A stretch of DNA of 22,875 bases from Dehalococcoidia bacterium UBA1141 (GCA_002311385.1 DCAE01000115.1:2110-24984); one strand, 5' to 3'. Counted from the first letter of the stretch, positions 1-7,641 are shown. Notes: generated from the sequence alone by a model not told the origin. Numbers and translations are program-made.

Positions 1-511
1 ACGGGTTGATCCCGGCGTGGGTTATGCGGTGCCAGCGGCCATCAAAGTCAACAACTTCCTGGCTCCACAATGCTCTCATTACTTCGATTTGTTCCTCACT
101 ACGTCGGCCTCGGTTGTGAAAATTCTGATTCAAGGCTTGGTACTCCACTTCGTTCCAGCCCACGCCAATGCCCATCCGCAAACGGCCACCGCTGAGCAGG
201 TCAACCTCTGCGGCCTGTTTGGCAACCAACACCGTCTGCCTCTGGGGCAAAATCAAGATTCCCGTGGTTAGGCCCACGGTCTTGGTTATCCCCGCCAAAA
301 ACCCCAAGGTGGTCATGGACTCGTGAACCACTTTTTCATGGTTGTACATCGCGTAGGCCGGGTGGCTGTGGTGCGAGGCGTCCGCTCCCAGCACATGGTC
401 AGCTATGAAGATATAGTCGTAACCCATGCCTTCCACGGCCTGAGCGAATTCCCGAATCTCACCGGGGTCTCGGCCTATCTCCGTCTGAGGGAAAATTGCG
501 CCCAGCTTCAT
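1..511 (-). CDS. LLM-class (F420/FMN-dependent) oxidoreductase, 3' end beyond window
   Basis: This gene is open from an ATG at 511 to the window edge, giving the first 170 residues. The N-terminus reads MKLGAIFPQTEIGRDP, and further on come the luciferase-like hallmarks: a GYDYIFIADHVLG segment, TTGILILPQRQTVLVAKQAAEVD, and LLSGGRLRMGIGVGWNEVEYQAL. The last of these is the bacterial-luciferase barrel core that binds F420 or FMN. Family knowledge: these TIM-barrel enzymes perform hydride transfer with F420H2 or oxygenation with FMNH2, and the substrate cannot be read from sequence. The Shine-Dalgarno (GGAGT about 5 nt upstream) is modest. It is the last gene of a same-strand run, 175 bp after the small membrane protein. 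The C-terminal half is missing only because of the window edge. Confidence 0.9.
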   Translation of the reverse strand, partial: MKLGAIFPQTEIGRDPGEIREFAQAVEGMGYDYIFIADHVLGADASHHSHPAYAMYNHEKVVHESMTTLGFLAGITKTVGLTTGILILPQRQTVLVAKQAAEVDLLSGGRLRMGIGVGWNEVEYQALNQNFHNRGRRSEEQIEVMRALWSQEVVDFDGRWHRITHAGINP

Positions 512-686
512 AAAGATACTCCTATAAATACTCCTGGCAGCGACTCTAAGTTTTTAATCGCCGCAAAGGAAATGACCCCGCATGCCTAGAGGCGAAACTA
601 GTCGGCCCGAGGGGGTGTCAAAACACCGGCACTTTATGCCAAGCAGATATCTTGGAAACCAAGCGATGGTACCGGCTGGATTGGGC

Positions 687-1028
687 CTACAGCAAAAGCA
701 GCAACACGACAGCAATCGTGGCAAAAGCCGAAGCGTAGAACATCGACCTGTGCTTGGCGAAAGTGAGAACCATTGCTCCCATGCCGGTCATCATACCCAC
801 GACAATCAAGAAGGGTTGCCAAATCTCGACCAGTAGAACCACGACAACCCATAGAACCACCAGTACGCTCGACACGATGGTTATCAGTAAGACGCCAGCG
901 CCGATGGCGAAGGTCTTGACCGAGTCCCAAGGGACCTTAGCAAGCCTTCCCGAGCGCACGGATTCGGCCACGCCCAAGGCTATTATACCAATCACAATTA
1001 CGACTATCCAGACTACTGTTGCGGTCAT
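687..1028 (-). CDS. Small hypothetical membrane protein, 113 aa
   Basis: No family is recognised. The protein is very hydrophobic, with about four predicted membrane segments: roughly residues 3-21 (VVWIVVIVIGIIALGV), 40-68 (a long Val/Leu/Ile stretch ending VEIW), 72-91, and 97-113, where the chain ends in five Leu. A short basic/polar loop (ESVRSGRLAKVPWDSVK) follows the first segment, so it may be cytoplasmic. Such a regular hydrophobic pattern on this strand argues that the gene is real, whereas the overlapping opposite-strand frame is only a Thr/Pro-rich shadow. It lies between two LLM oxidoreductases in the same orientation, 162 bp after the upstream one. The Shine-Dalgarno is weak (AGGT about 13 nt upstream). 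Function is unknown. Confidence 0.6.
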   Translation of the reverse strand: MTATVVWIVVIVIGIIALGVAESVRSGRLAKVPWDSVKTFAIGAGVLLITIVSSVLVVLWVVVVLLVEIWQPFLIVVGMMTGMGAMVLTFAKHRSMFYASAFATIAVVLLLLL

Positions 1029-1190
1029 CGGCGGGCTGACCTAACCTCTAGCTCGTGTTCAGTCAAATAAAATTTCAGTTGTAAACCGGCTTCGGTCGGC
1101 AGAAACTGGGTTCTACTCGCTCCGAAGATTCTTCAAATCCGTGATGGTCCCGTGATGGTTTTGTTTTGATCGGCGGCAAATGTCCCACAC

Positions 1191-2204
1191 CTAGAGTAGG
1201 CGTAACACCGGCAGCACCTCTTTGCCAACCAGATCAATATGCTCCAAGACGTCTTTTTGCGGTGTTTCCGGGTAGAACAAACGGATGCAGACCTCCGTGA
1301 AACCCATGTCGCGGTACTGGGCAACCTGCTCTATGCATTCCTGGGGACTGCCAACGATAAAGGTCTCGTCCATCAAGGTCTCAAGGTCGCCGGTAATCTT
1401 CCTAATCAATTCCGGGTCCTCTCCCTGAAACCCGTGGTCCTCGTACTCCTTCTATTTACGCTCAAAACCGCGCCGTGCCTTCTCCATGGCTTCATCCCGG
1501 CTGCCAGCGCAGAAGAATTCACGCACAATCACCATATCTTCGGGAATAGGATGACCGTTTTCTTCCAGCGTTGCATGGTGAAGTTCAATCTGATGCCTAA
1601 TCATGTCTTTGGGTTGAACCGGGCCGATGAACAGGGTGTCGCCGTCCCTGCCAATCCTTTTGATAGCCGGGTCGCTCATGCCCGCAAGCCAAATCTTGGG
1701 GTAGGGCTTTTGGTAGGGTTTGGCCGTGGGACGGGCATTGGTCACGCGAAAATACTTGCCGTGATGAGTGACTTCATCTTCGGTCCACAACCGCTTCATG
1801 AGGGCCAGCGCTTCGGTATGGCGGGCACCCCTTTGGGACATCTTGGTACCGAATGCCTCGCACTCCTCCGGTCTGTAACCCAAGCCTAGGCCCAGAATCA
1901 AAGGTCCTTCGCTGATGTGGTCCAATGTGGCCACTTGCTCGGCCACATCCACAGGGTTGAGCAAGGGAAGCAATAAAACCGATGTTGCGAGCTTCATGTT
2001 TCCGGGTTCGGCGGCGAGCCGGGCCAGCACGGGCAGTGGTTGAAAGTGCTGGTAGGGATGAATCAGGTAATGATAAGCCCAGCAGTAGGTGTCAAAACCC
2101 ACGTCCCGGGCGGCGCGAAACTAGGCCAGTTGGTCCTGCCACTGTTGTTGCAGTTCCAAGTCGCCATTTATGACCACCTGGCCAACCTGATAGCCTACTC
2201 GCAT
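1191..2204 (-). pseudogene. LLM-class F420-dependent oxidoreductase interrupted by two in-frame TAG codons
   Basis: One reading frame runs from an ATG at 2204 to a TAG at 1191-1193 (337 codons), the normal size for an LLM F420-dependent oxidoreductase. It begins MRVGYQVGQVVINGDLELQQ and later shows GFDTYCWAYHYLIHPYQHF, ATSVLLLPLLNPVDVAEQ and ILGLGLGYRPEECEAFG, all family hallmarks. It ends with the usual GSPQECIEQVAQYRDMGFTE segment. Amber codons interrupt it at codon 28 (2121-2123) and codon 251 (1452-1454). There is no frameshift, and homologous-looking sequence continues in frame on both sides of each. The simplest reading is a recently inactivated gene, probably CAG-to-TAG (Gln) at the first site. 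The ATG at 2102 would give only a truncated, C-terminally incomplete product. It follows the NHL gene by 53 bp. Sequencing error or amber readthrough remain alternatives. Confidence 0.75.
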
Positions 2205-2257
2205 GACTGCCTCGTTTTCTCGGCGCTTAAGACCCAAACCGCCGACCTAAGGGTATC

Positions 2258-3148
2258 TCAAGTCGATTTGAGGTACTTGATGAGCCGGTGGCCCTCCAGG
2301 TTCTGGTTGACGTAGATGTCCCCGTGGGAGTCCACCCACAATGCGTGGGCACCCTGACCTTCGCCAGCGTCATTGGGCATGTCCCATCTGGCCAGCAGTT
2401 TACCATCGATGGTCACGATGCTCATGAACGCGCCCAACTCGGCCACGTACATCACTTGGTCGGCGTCCACGTATATGTCGCAAGGCCGGGAGAAGTCCGT
2501 CCACTGGTCCAAGAAATCACCATCGGCGGAGAAAATCTGAATGCGGTTGTTCTCGCGGTCAGCCACGAATACCCGACCGTCGGTATGCACCCACACGCCG
2601 TGGGGCACATGGAACTCGCCGGGTGCCGTCTTGCCGGGTTTGCCCCAGGAAAATACAAAATCCCCGGCGGCGGTAAACTTGTGCACCCTGGCATTTCCAT
2701 AGCCATCAGAGATGTACAGGTCGCCATTGGGGTCGAGAGCTACGTCGCTGGGGCGGTTGAAGGGCCCAGCGGCGCGCACCGCCGGGTCGGCGTAGTTTCC
2801 CGACCAACCGGTATCCGATGGCTGGTCCCAAGCTCCCAAGGTCATGAGCAGTTTGCCTTGGGGATCGTATTTCAGCACCACATGGCTGTTCTTCACTGGC
2901 ATGTAAAGGTTGTCGTCACCGTCGATGAACATGCCATGGGCATCGGGCAGCGATCCCTCGCCCCACGAGGACAGGTAATTGCCGTCCCGGTCGAGGACGA
3001 TTAACGGGTGATCACCCCGGTTAAACAGGTAAACCCGGTCCTGAGAGTCGGTGACTATGGCGGTTTGCCCCAAGACCCAACCGGCAGGCAGTTTGGCCCA
3101 GTCTTCAACTGCTTCATAAATGTATTTCCCTGTTCCTACTGCAACCAT
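2258..3148 (-). CDS. NHL-repeat beta-propeller protein, 296 aa
   Basis: The protein is built of repeated strands typical of NHL/SMP-30-like six-bladed propellers. Recurring units include DSQDRVYLFNRGDHPLIVLDRDG, DGDDNLYMPVKNSHVVLKYDPQG, DPNGDLYISDGYGNARVHKF, TDGRVFVADRENNRIQIFSADG and DSHGDIYVNQNLEGHRLIKY. Peptidyl-alpha-hydroxyglycine lyase and many uncharacterised bacterial NHL proteins share this architecture. Here there is no signal peptide, so a cytoplasmic location is likely. The start is supported by GGAGG about 10 nt upstream of the ATG. A dispersed palindromic repeat lies just upstream (3189-3297), between this gene and the UGSC selenoprotein. Function is unknown; NHL propellers usually bind ligands or act as lyases/lactonases. 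Its position next to the selenoprotein and LLM enzymes suggests a catabolic or detoxification role, which is inference. Confidence 0.85.
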   Translation of the reverse strand: MVAVGTGKYIYEAVEDWAKLPAGWVLGQTAIVTDSQDRVYLFNRGDHPLIVLDRDGNYLSSWGEGSLPDAHGMFIDGDDNLYMPVKNSHVVLKYDPQGKLLMTLGAWDQPSDTGWSGNYADPAVRAAGPFNRPSDVALDPNGDLYISDGYGNARVHKFTAAGDFVFSWGKPGKTAPGEFHVPHGVWVHTDGRVFVADRENNRIQIFSADGDFLDQWTDFSRPCDIYVDADQVMYVAELGAFMSIVTIDGKLLARWDMPNDAGEGQGAHALWVDSHGDIYVNQNLEGHRLIKYLKST

Positions 3149-3188
3149 GCTGGGTTATCCTCCTCGTGCTTCTAGTCGTTACGATTCT

Positions 3189-3297
3189 AAATCCCCCTGT
3201 ATCCCCCTTTTCGAAAGGGGGAGAGGCCACTGCACATAGATACCTAGGCGAATTTGGCAGTACCTCCACCTTTGCATAGGGGGACTGAAGGGGTTTC
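3189..3297. repeat. Dispersed palindromic (MITE/REP-like) repeat, copy 1
   Basis: A ~109 bp element with inverted ends: the left end reads AATCCCCCTGTATCCCCCTTT and the right end carries AGGGGGACTGAAGGGGTTT. The left arm folds on its own as CCCCCTTT-TCG-AAAGGGGG. It shares the internal core TTGGCAGTACCTCC and its overall plan with the copy at 12046-12155. No ORF is present, so this is a non-autonomous repeat between genes. Confidence 0.75.
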
Positions 3298-3323
3298 GTC
3301 AATCGCCAATGCCCTGAATCAGC

Positions 3324-3893
3324 CTACTCCCCGCTGGTTAGGGCTACGATTATCTGTTCCGTCACGGATGTGGCCCGGTCAATCACTCCGGAAGCGTCCA
3401 ATCCGCCCAAAGGGTGAGCAATACTGACCGGCTGGAATCCAGGCCGACCAAAGGTGCGCGCTTGGAGATGGGCCGAATTCATAAATGGACCGGTGCAAAT
3501 CACCACCGTGGGAATGCCCCGGTTTTCCAAGCTCATTGAGTCGTGCACACTGCACGCGGTGCAGGAGCCTCAATCCGCGATGGCGGTCACCACGAAGTCG
3601 CAGCGGTCAGCCAGTGAATCAATTATGTCCCCTGCGGCTGGACGGGAGTAAACGAACTTGTCCACCGTTATCGTATCCGCCAGTTCGTAGCGCTTTTCCA
3701 GCATCTCTCGAATCTCTCGCAACAACTCGTCGGCATTGTGCTTGCGGTTCCCAAGAAAACCGCCCACTTTGCTGTTCAGATCCAAAAGACGGGGTGCAGC
3801 ACGCCACCGATTGTTGGATTCCGGGTCCACCGCCGTAAGTAGGTCCAAATGGCTCAGACGGTCCTGCAGTTCTGGCGATATTTGCCTTGTCAT
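3324..3893 (-). CDS. UGSC-family selenoprotein (UGA read as Sec108), 189 aa
   Basis: The frame starts at ATG 3893 with a strong Shine-Dalgarno (GGAGGAGG) and runs to 3324, crossing one in-frame UGA at 3570-3572. Around it the protein reads VVTAIAD-U-GSCTACSVHDSM, which is the UGSC motif and also a full UxxCxxC redox motif (U108, C111, C114). After the Sec the sequence continues LENRGIPTVVICTGPF, at the same spacing as the LEIEKAGIP segment after the Sec of GrdB. A hairpin suited to a bacterial SECIS lies 13 nt after the UGA. Established knowledge: UGSC proteins are a (seleno)protein family related to the C-terminal part of the glycine-reductase B component, with unknown substrates. It follows the conserved gene at 4009-5070 by 115 bp, probably in the same operon. 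Ordinary gene callers would report two fragments. Confidence 0.88.
3542..3572 (-). promoter_or_regulatory. Putative bacterial SECIS hairpin of the UGSC selenoprotein
   Basis: Read on the minus strand, the UGA is followed by 13 nt and then CGTGCA-GUG-UGCACG, a perfect 6-bp stem with a 3-nt loop that starts with G. The loop begins 19 nt after the UGA. This fits the known bSECIS rules: an apical-loop G early in the loop and a UGA-to-loop distance of roughly 16-37 nt. SelB would bind here to direct Sec insertion. Confidence 0.75.
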
Positions 3894-3979
3894 GATTGCC
3901 TCCTCCGGAAATCTTAGCCTGGAGACTGTTACTCACTGCGGAGTGCACCTAGATTGGACCGATATTCACTTGGTTTCTC

Positions 3980-4008
3980 TGTGAATTCTGCGTCTCTGCG
4001 GTGATTTT
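3980..4008. repeat. Possible short dispersed intergenic repeat (TCTGCGTCTCTGCGGTG type)
   Basis: The gap between the two minus-strand genes contains TTCTGCGTCTCTGCGGTGA followed by a T run. This resembles a short intergenic sequence seen in many bacterial genomes. Only one copy is in this window, so it cannot be shown to be a repeat from the sequence alone. Confidence 0.25.
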
Positions 4009-5070
4009 TTAGATATCGATACGTTTGGTTATTCGGGCAGACCCCCAACCGGGCAGGTAGGCCGAATGAGGACCGCCTGCGCCACCGGCGACGATTATGT
4101 TAATCCGGTCAGGCGAACGCACCACCGGCACCATCTGATTGTCATCATTAGGGTCCACGAAGCGCGGCCAAAACAGGTCCCGCCTCACATCGCCTTGGGG
4201 AGGCCCTCCGCGGCGGAGCATCCGCACTGGTTTCCTGGCATGCTCGAAAAGGAACTGCCTGACGTCCCGTTTTTTCCAGCCGGCTTCATTCAGCATCCGT
4301 GCGTGCTCGGGCCCCAGCACAACAAAGGTATCGCCCATAACGTACATTTGCACGTTGCCCAAGGTGGACATCGTATCGGCCAGGACGGTCAGGAAATCCC
4401 TGGCGTTGGCGGCATGGTACATGACATTGTGTGGAGCCTCGGCGGGGTACACGGTCACGGTACTATCGCTCTTGGCGAAACCCGCTTCCACATGGAAAGG
4501 TTCCCAGGGGTTGGCGTCTTCATCTTCCGCCATGCAGTAAGTGTATGCGCCAGGATGCCCGAAGGTGGATTTATTGGTCTCGCCAGGATACGCGCCTCCC
4601 AAGTTTACCAAAACCAATTTCACCGCCCGTCCAATGGTTGCGTTGGCCCTCCAGCCCTGACCGAAGCAATTGTAGCCGCCATTTATATTAAGTTCTTTGG
4701 CGATTGGTCCGTTGACCATAACCAAGGGACAATGGATGCCGGTGGAACACTGAACGCCTCTCAGGTTGAACCTTTCTTCCAGCATGGCCTGAATCGCAGT
4801 AATCACCACCGGCATGTATTCAGGTAGACAACCGGCCATCACGGCATTCACTGCGATTCTTTCCACCGTTGCTTTGCCGCCCAAGGGTGGAATCTCCCCA
4901 ATCAGTTCTTCGGGCGAGCGCTTCAGGTAGTTAACAAACTCCATAACCCGCGTTTTGGTGGGGGGAATCACAGGGAGTCCGTCGGTCCATCCCGTCTCGT
5001 ACATCAGTTCCGCAGCGTTCACCGCCTGCCAGGCTGAGTCACTGGTAGGGTCACTGGAAACAGAAGTCAT
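4009..5070 (-). CDS. Conserved protein of unknown function upstream of the UGSC selenoprotein, 353 aa
   Basis: I chose the start MTSVSSDPTSDSAWQ at 5070 because AAAGGT lies about 5 nt upstream. The frame could extend to an ATG at 5151, but the added 27 residues look non-coding and lie right after the predicted promoter. Visible features are AAELMYETGWTDGLPVIPPT near the N-terminus, a Cys-rich middle (RGVQCSTGIHCPLVMVNGP, NGGYNCFGQGWRANATIGR, AYTYCMAEDE) and a Gly-rich C-terminus (IIVAGGAGGPHSAYLPGWG). No signal peptide or membrane segment is seen. I cannot name a domain. The gene directly precedes the UGSC selenoprotein with 115 bp between them and shares its promoter region, so it is a likely functional partner, for example a substrate-binding or electron-accepting subunit. 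That role is inference. Confidence 0.8.
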   Translation of the reverse strand: MTSVSSDPTSDSAWQAVNAAELMYETGWTDGLPVIPPTKTRVMEFVNYLKRSPEELIGEIPPLGGKATVERIAVNAVMAGCLPEYMPVVITAIQAMLEERFNLRGVQCSTGIHCPLVMVNGPIAKELNINGGYNCFGQGWRANATIGRAVKLVLVNLGGAYPGETNKSTFGHPGAYTYCMAEDEDANPWEPFHVEAGFAKSDSTVTVYPAEAPHNVMYHAANARDFLTVLADTMSTLGNVQMYVMGDTFVVLGPEHARMLNEAGWKKRDVRQFLFEHARKPVRMLRRGGPPQGDVRRDLFWPRFVDPNDDNQMVPVVRSPDRINIIVAGGAGGPHSAYLPGWGSARITKRIDI

Positions 5071-5171
5071 AATTACCTTTGCGGCAACAGTGTGGAATCC
5101 CCGGCGTTTACAGCCGGAAGCGGGCTCCTGTGATGGCTTCCGCCCGTGCAATACATAGTATGGCTATGGTT

Positions 5172-5220
5172 GGGAGTGTAAACGGGGCACCAGTAGCTGT
5201 CAAACAAGGTTGACACTCCC
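5172..5220. promoter_or_regulatory. Inverted repeat (candidate operator) between divergent promoters
   Basis: GGGAGTGTAAAC (5172-5183) is matched by GTTGACACTCCC (5209-5220), a 12-nt inverted repeat with one mismatch. The left arm covers the -10 of the leftward promoter, and the right arm ends 2 nt before the -35 of the rightward one. A TATGGCTAT direct repeat flanks the pair (5159 and 5241). A dimeric regulator binding here could control both operons; this is inference. Confidence 0.45.
5175..5203 (-). promoter_or_regulatory. Sigma70-like promoter for the UGSC-selenoprotein operon
   Basis: On the minus strand, TTGACA (5203-5198) is followed by exactly 17 nt and TACACT (5180-5175). The -35 is a perfect consensus and the -10 matches 4 of 6. 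Transcription would begin near 5168, about 98 nt before the chosen start of the 4009-5070 gene. Confidence 0.6.
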
Positions 5221-5222
5221 GA

Positions 5223-5252
5223 TTGACAAGACGCCAGCGCTATGGCTATATG
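5223..5252 (+). promoter_or_regulatory. Sigma70-like promoter for the LLM gene at 5326
   Basis: TTGACA (5223-5228), an 18-nt spacer and TATATG (5247-5252) lie about 74 nt before the ATG. The -35 is perfect and the -10 matches 4 of 6 positions. It faces away from the leftward promoter across the inverted repeat. Confidence 0.5.
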
Positions 5253-5325
5253 GCCCTGATTGGCTCACCTTGAATTGGCGACAGAGACTAATTTTCCGAA
5301 ATAAATTGATTGTTTAGGTGGGGAT

Positions 5326-6297
5326 ATGACCGACAAAAAGGTAGGAATGGTGATTTACATCGCTGGCGCGGTACCGGAGTTGGACAGTAACGCCGCTTTG
5401 GAGCTGATTCAGCGGGCCGAGGATTTGGGGATTGACGCAATCTGGAGCACCAGCGGTCGCAGACAGGACGCCATAACCCTCTTCGCTAGTGCGGCAGTGG
5501 GAACTAAGAAAATACTACTTGGCACGGCGGTGCTACAAACTTTCTCCCGGCATCCTGTGGTCGTGGCCCAGCAAGTTCAGGTGTTGGGTCAATTAGCGCC
5601 GGGGCGGTTCCGATTGGGGGTGGGTTCCGGGGGAAAGGAAGGGATGGAACATGCCTTTGGAGTCGATTTCAGAGCGCCTTTGGGGCATCTGAGGGAGTAT
5701 TTAACCATCCTGAAAAGCGCCGTACAGGGCGGTTCCGTGGAATTCCAAGGGAAATACTACCATGCGAACGCCAACTTTGCCGGACCATTGGACATGCCGA
5801 TAATGGGATCGGCATTGGGTGTGAAAGCATTTCAGATTTGCGGCGCCGAATCTGACGGCGCAATCAGCTGGGTGTGCCCCAGGAATTACTTGAAAGATGT
5901 TGCTCTCCCGGCGATGCAAGATGGGGCAAACAAAGTCGGAAAGCCAACGCCGCCATTGATTGCCCACACATTTGTGGCGGTTCACGATGATGTGGAAATG
6001 GTCCGCTCGGCAGTCCGGGAACAGTTTGGCCACTTTCCCAAGTCAGATTTCTACCAAAAGATGTTCATAGCGGCAGGTTTCCCCGACGCCGGCCAGGGTA
6101 TCTGGTCCGATGACATGATTGAGTCGGTAACGCTGTGGGGCTCTCAAACGGAGGTAGTGGAAAAGATACATGGTCTCTTGTCTCAGGGATCTGCGGAGGT
6201 CATGGCCTCTCCTCTACCAATAGGGCCGGACATAGGTGGTTCATTAGACTCGATCATGCGGGCCTTGGGCCAGGCTTCCCAAGAACTGAGGGCTTGA
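5326..6297 (+). CDS. LLM-class F420-dependent oxidoreductase, 323 aa
   Basis: A full-length LLM TIM-barrel protein beginning MTDKKVGMVIYIAGAVPELD, with GGTGGGGAT just before the ATG. It shows the family's core: EDLGIDAIWSTSGRRQDAITLFASAA, then ILLGTAVLQTFSRHP, then LAPGRFRLGVGSGGKEGMEHAFG, and the C-terminal GSQTEVVEKIHGLLSQGSAEVM. Family knowledge: such enzymes use F420H2/F420 or FMN for hydride transfer or oxygenation. Substrate is unknown, as the substrate loops are not diagnostic. It is a single-gene unit transcribed rightward from the divergent control region, and it ends before a terminator shared with the convergent LLM gene at 6394. It is only distantly similar to the other LLM proteins here, so it is an old paralogue rather than a local duplication. 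Confidence 0.9.
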   Translation: MTDKKVGMVIYIAGAVPELDSNAALELIQRAEDLGIDAIWSTSGRRQDAITLFASAAVGTKKILLGTAVLQTFSRHPVVVAQQVQVLGQLAPGRFRLGVGSGGKEGMEHAFGVDFRAPLGHLREYLTILKSAVQGGSVEFQGKYYHANANFAGPLDMPIMGSALGVKAFQICGAESDGAISWVCPRNYLKDVALPAMQDGANKVGKPTPPLIAHTFVAVHDDVEMVRSAVREQFGHFPKSDFYQKMFIAAGFPDAGQGIWSDDMIESVTLWGSQTEVVEKIHGLLSQGSAEVMASPLPIGPDIGGSLDSIMRALGQASQELRA

Positions 6298-6314
6298 ACT
6301 GAGGACTTAAACCC

Positions 6315-6354
6315 AAAAGAGCGCCCTTCCCAATTGAGAAGAGCGCTCTCTTTT
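6315..6354. terminator. Terminator between convergent LLM genes
   Basis: AGAGCGC and GCGCTCT form a 7-bp stem around an ~18-nt A/T-containing loop. It is flanked by AAAA on the left and CTTTTA on the right, so it could stop transcription from both sides. It lies 17 nt past the stop at 6297 and about 40 nt past the stop at 6394. Confidence 0.6.
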
Positions 6355-6393
6355 AGACCGTGATTGGGCAAACGCGTACTAATTAGGAGGAGG

Positions 6394-7584
6394 TTAATCC
6401 GCTGGCACGGCCGCTTCCGCCTTCGATTTGAACGCTGGCATCACTTCTTCTGCGAACCACTGGAGTTGCTCCAAGATGACGCTCTGAGGCGTTCCCACGG
6501 GCTGGCTGACGTTTAGCCGAGACAGCCCCGGATAACGCTCTTCCAATGCCTTGAGCTGTTCGATTACTTGGTCGGGAGGTCCGCAAAGGAAAGCTCCACC
6601 GTTGACCGCGCCTTCAATGTCCGGCAGGTCTGCCGTGGGCGCCACGTTCCGGTCGCTGACATCTATTATTTGCTGTTCAGTCATCCGCCGCGACAAGCGC
6701 AAGGGGCCGAACATTTTCAGGTTTTCCTCGAAATAGCCGGCCGCTTCCTTGATGCCCTTTTCTTTGGACGTCGCCAGGTGGACATGGAAGCCGATGGCTA
6801 GGTCTTCGCCCAACTCAGTTTCCCGGCCAGCCCGGGCCAGCGCTGCCTGGTAGTCTGCTATCACGCCGTCCATGGCACCGCCTTCGGCCACTCCGCCGCC
6901 GATTTGTCCTTTGATGCCGTATTTGGCCATGAAGTCCAAAGCCCTGGTGGTGCCGCCTTGAATCGGTTGCCAAACTTCCACCGGCAAATTTCGCGGCCGC
7001 GGAACCAGTGTGATTTCCTTCAGTTCGTAGCCTCGATAAGGAACTCCCCTAGGTGGTATGTCATAGTTCTTACCGTGATGGGAGAAAGAACGTTGGTTGA
7101 AAGCCTTGAATATGATTTCCACTTGCTCTTCAAACAGGTCCCTGGCGGCTACTTGGTCAATCAGCGGAGAGCCGAAGGTTTCAACCTCCCTGGTGTGGTA
7201 GCCGCGGCCAACGCCGAATATCACTCGGCCGCCGGTCAAGATATCCGCCTGGGCGTAGTCCTCAGCCAACCTTAGAGGATGCCACATGGGAGCTATGTTG
7301 AACCCACAGCCGAACTTGATGTTCTTGGTCAGGTGGGCCAAGTGGACTTGGAACAACAACAGATTGGGGATGCACTCGTAACCCTCAGGCTGGAAATGAT
7401 GTTCTGCCATCCAGAATGAGTCATAACCCATGCGGTCCAATAGCACAACGATGGCCTCGGCTTTGTCGAAACCGGTCGCCAAATGGTCGTCAGAGAATGA
7501 CCGGTCATTGACAGGTACACCGCCGTAGCCGATGTCATCCATGTCTACATGGCCGGCATACAGGCTGCTAAAATCCGAAATCAT
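6394..7584 (-). CDS. LLM-class oxidoreductase, long form, 396 aa
   Basis: I place the start at MISDFSSLYAGHVDMDDIGY (7584) because GGAGG lies 6 nt upstream; an in-frame ATG at 7617 has no such site. The protein is luciferase-like: VVLLDRMGYDSFWMAEHHFQPEGYE is the classic bacterial-luciferase MAEHHF signature, followed by IKFGCGFNIAPMWHPLRLAEDYAQAD, LTGGRVIFGVGRGYHTREVETFG and a C-terminal GPPDQVIEQLKALEERYPGL. At 396 residues it is longer than the ~320-residue F420 reductases and looks more like the FMN-type monooxygenase branch. That assignment is an inference. It is monocistronic with its own good promoter (7642-7669) and converges on the LLM gene at 5326-6297. Confidence 0.9.
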   Translation of the reverse strand: MISDFSSLYAGHVDMDDIGYGGVPVNDRSFSDDHLATGFDKAEAIVVLLDRMGYDSFWMAEHHFQPEGYECIPNLLLFQVHLAHLTKNIKFGCGFNIAPMWHPLRLAEDYAQADILTGGRVIFGVGRGYHTREVETFGSPLIDQVAARDLFEEQVEIIFKAFNQRSFSHHGKNYDIPPRGVPYRGYELKEITLVPRPRNLPVEVWQPIQGGTTRALDFMAKYGIKGQIGGGVAEGGAMDGVIADYQAALARAGRETELGEDLAIGFHVHLATSKEKGIKEAAGYFEENLKMFGPLRLSRRMTEQQIIDVSDRNVAPTADLPDIEGAVNGGAFLCGPPDQVIEQLKALEERYPGLSRLNVSQPVGTPQSVILEQLQWFAEEVMPAFKSKAEAAVPAD

Positions 7585-7641
7585 CGGTCGCCTCCAGCGC
7601 TGTGAGTAAGGCTCCAAACCTTCTCTCCGTGCGCTGACTCC

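Noticed and set aside
754..1044. Plus-strand Thr/Pro-rich frame overlapping the small membrane protein
   Set aside because: The composition is typical of the antisense of a hydrophobic protein, and the minus-strand frame is more credible.
1029..1190. Possible RNA gene in the gap before the small membrane protein
   Set aside because: No cloverleaf, conserved riboswitch core or other RNA structure could be made out.
1239..1889. Long plus-strand frame opposite the broken LLM gene
   Set aside because: It is the antisense shadow of a gene with clear LLM motifs on the minus strand and has no recognisable family or Shine-Dalgarno.
1452..2123. Pyrrolysine coding at the two TAG codons
   Set aside because: No pyl gene is in the window, TAG ends several neighbouring genes, LLM enzymes are not known to contain pyrrolysine, and nonsense mutation is simpler.
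2288..3004. 238-codon plus-strand frame opposite the NHL gene
   Set aside because: The minus strand carries evident NHL repeats; the plus-strand frame is a His/Val-rich shadow.
5071..5151. Longer start (ATG 5151) for the UGSC partner gene
   Set aside because: The extra residues have no protein-like character and the chosen ATG at 5070 has a better ribosome site.
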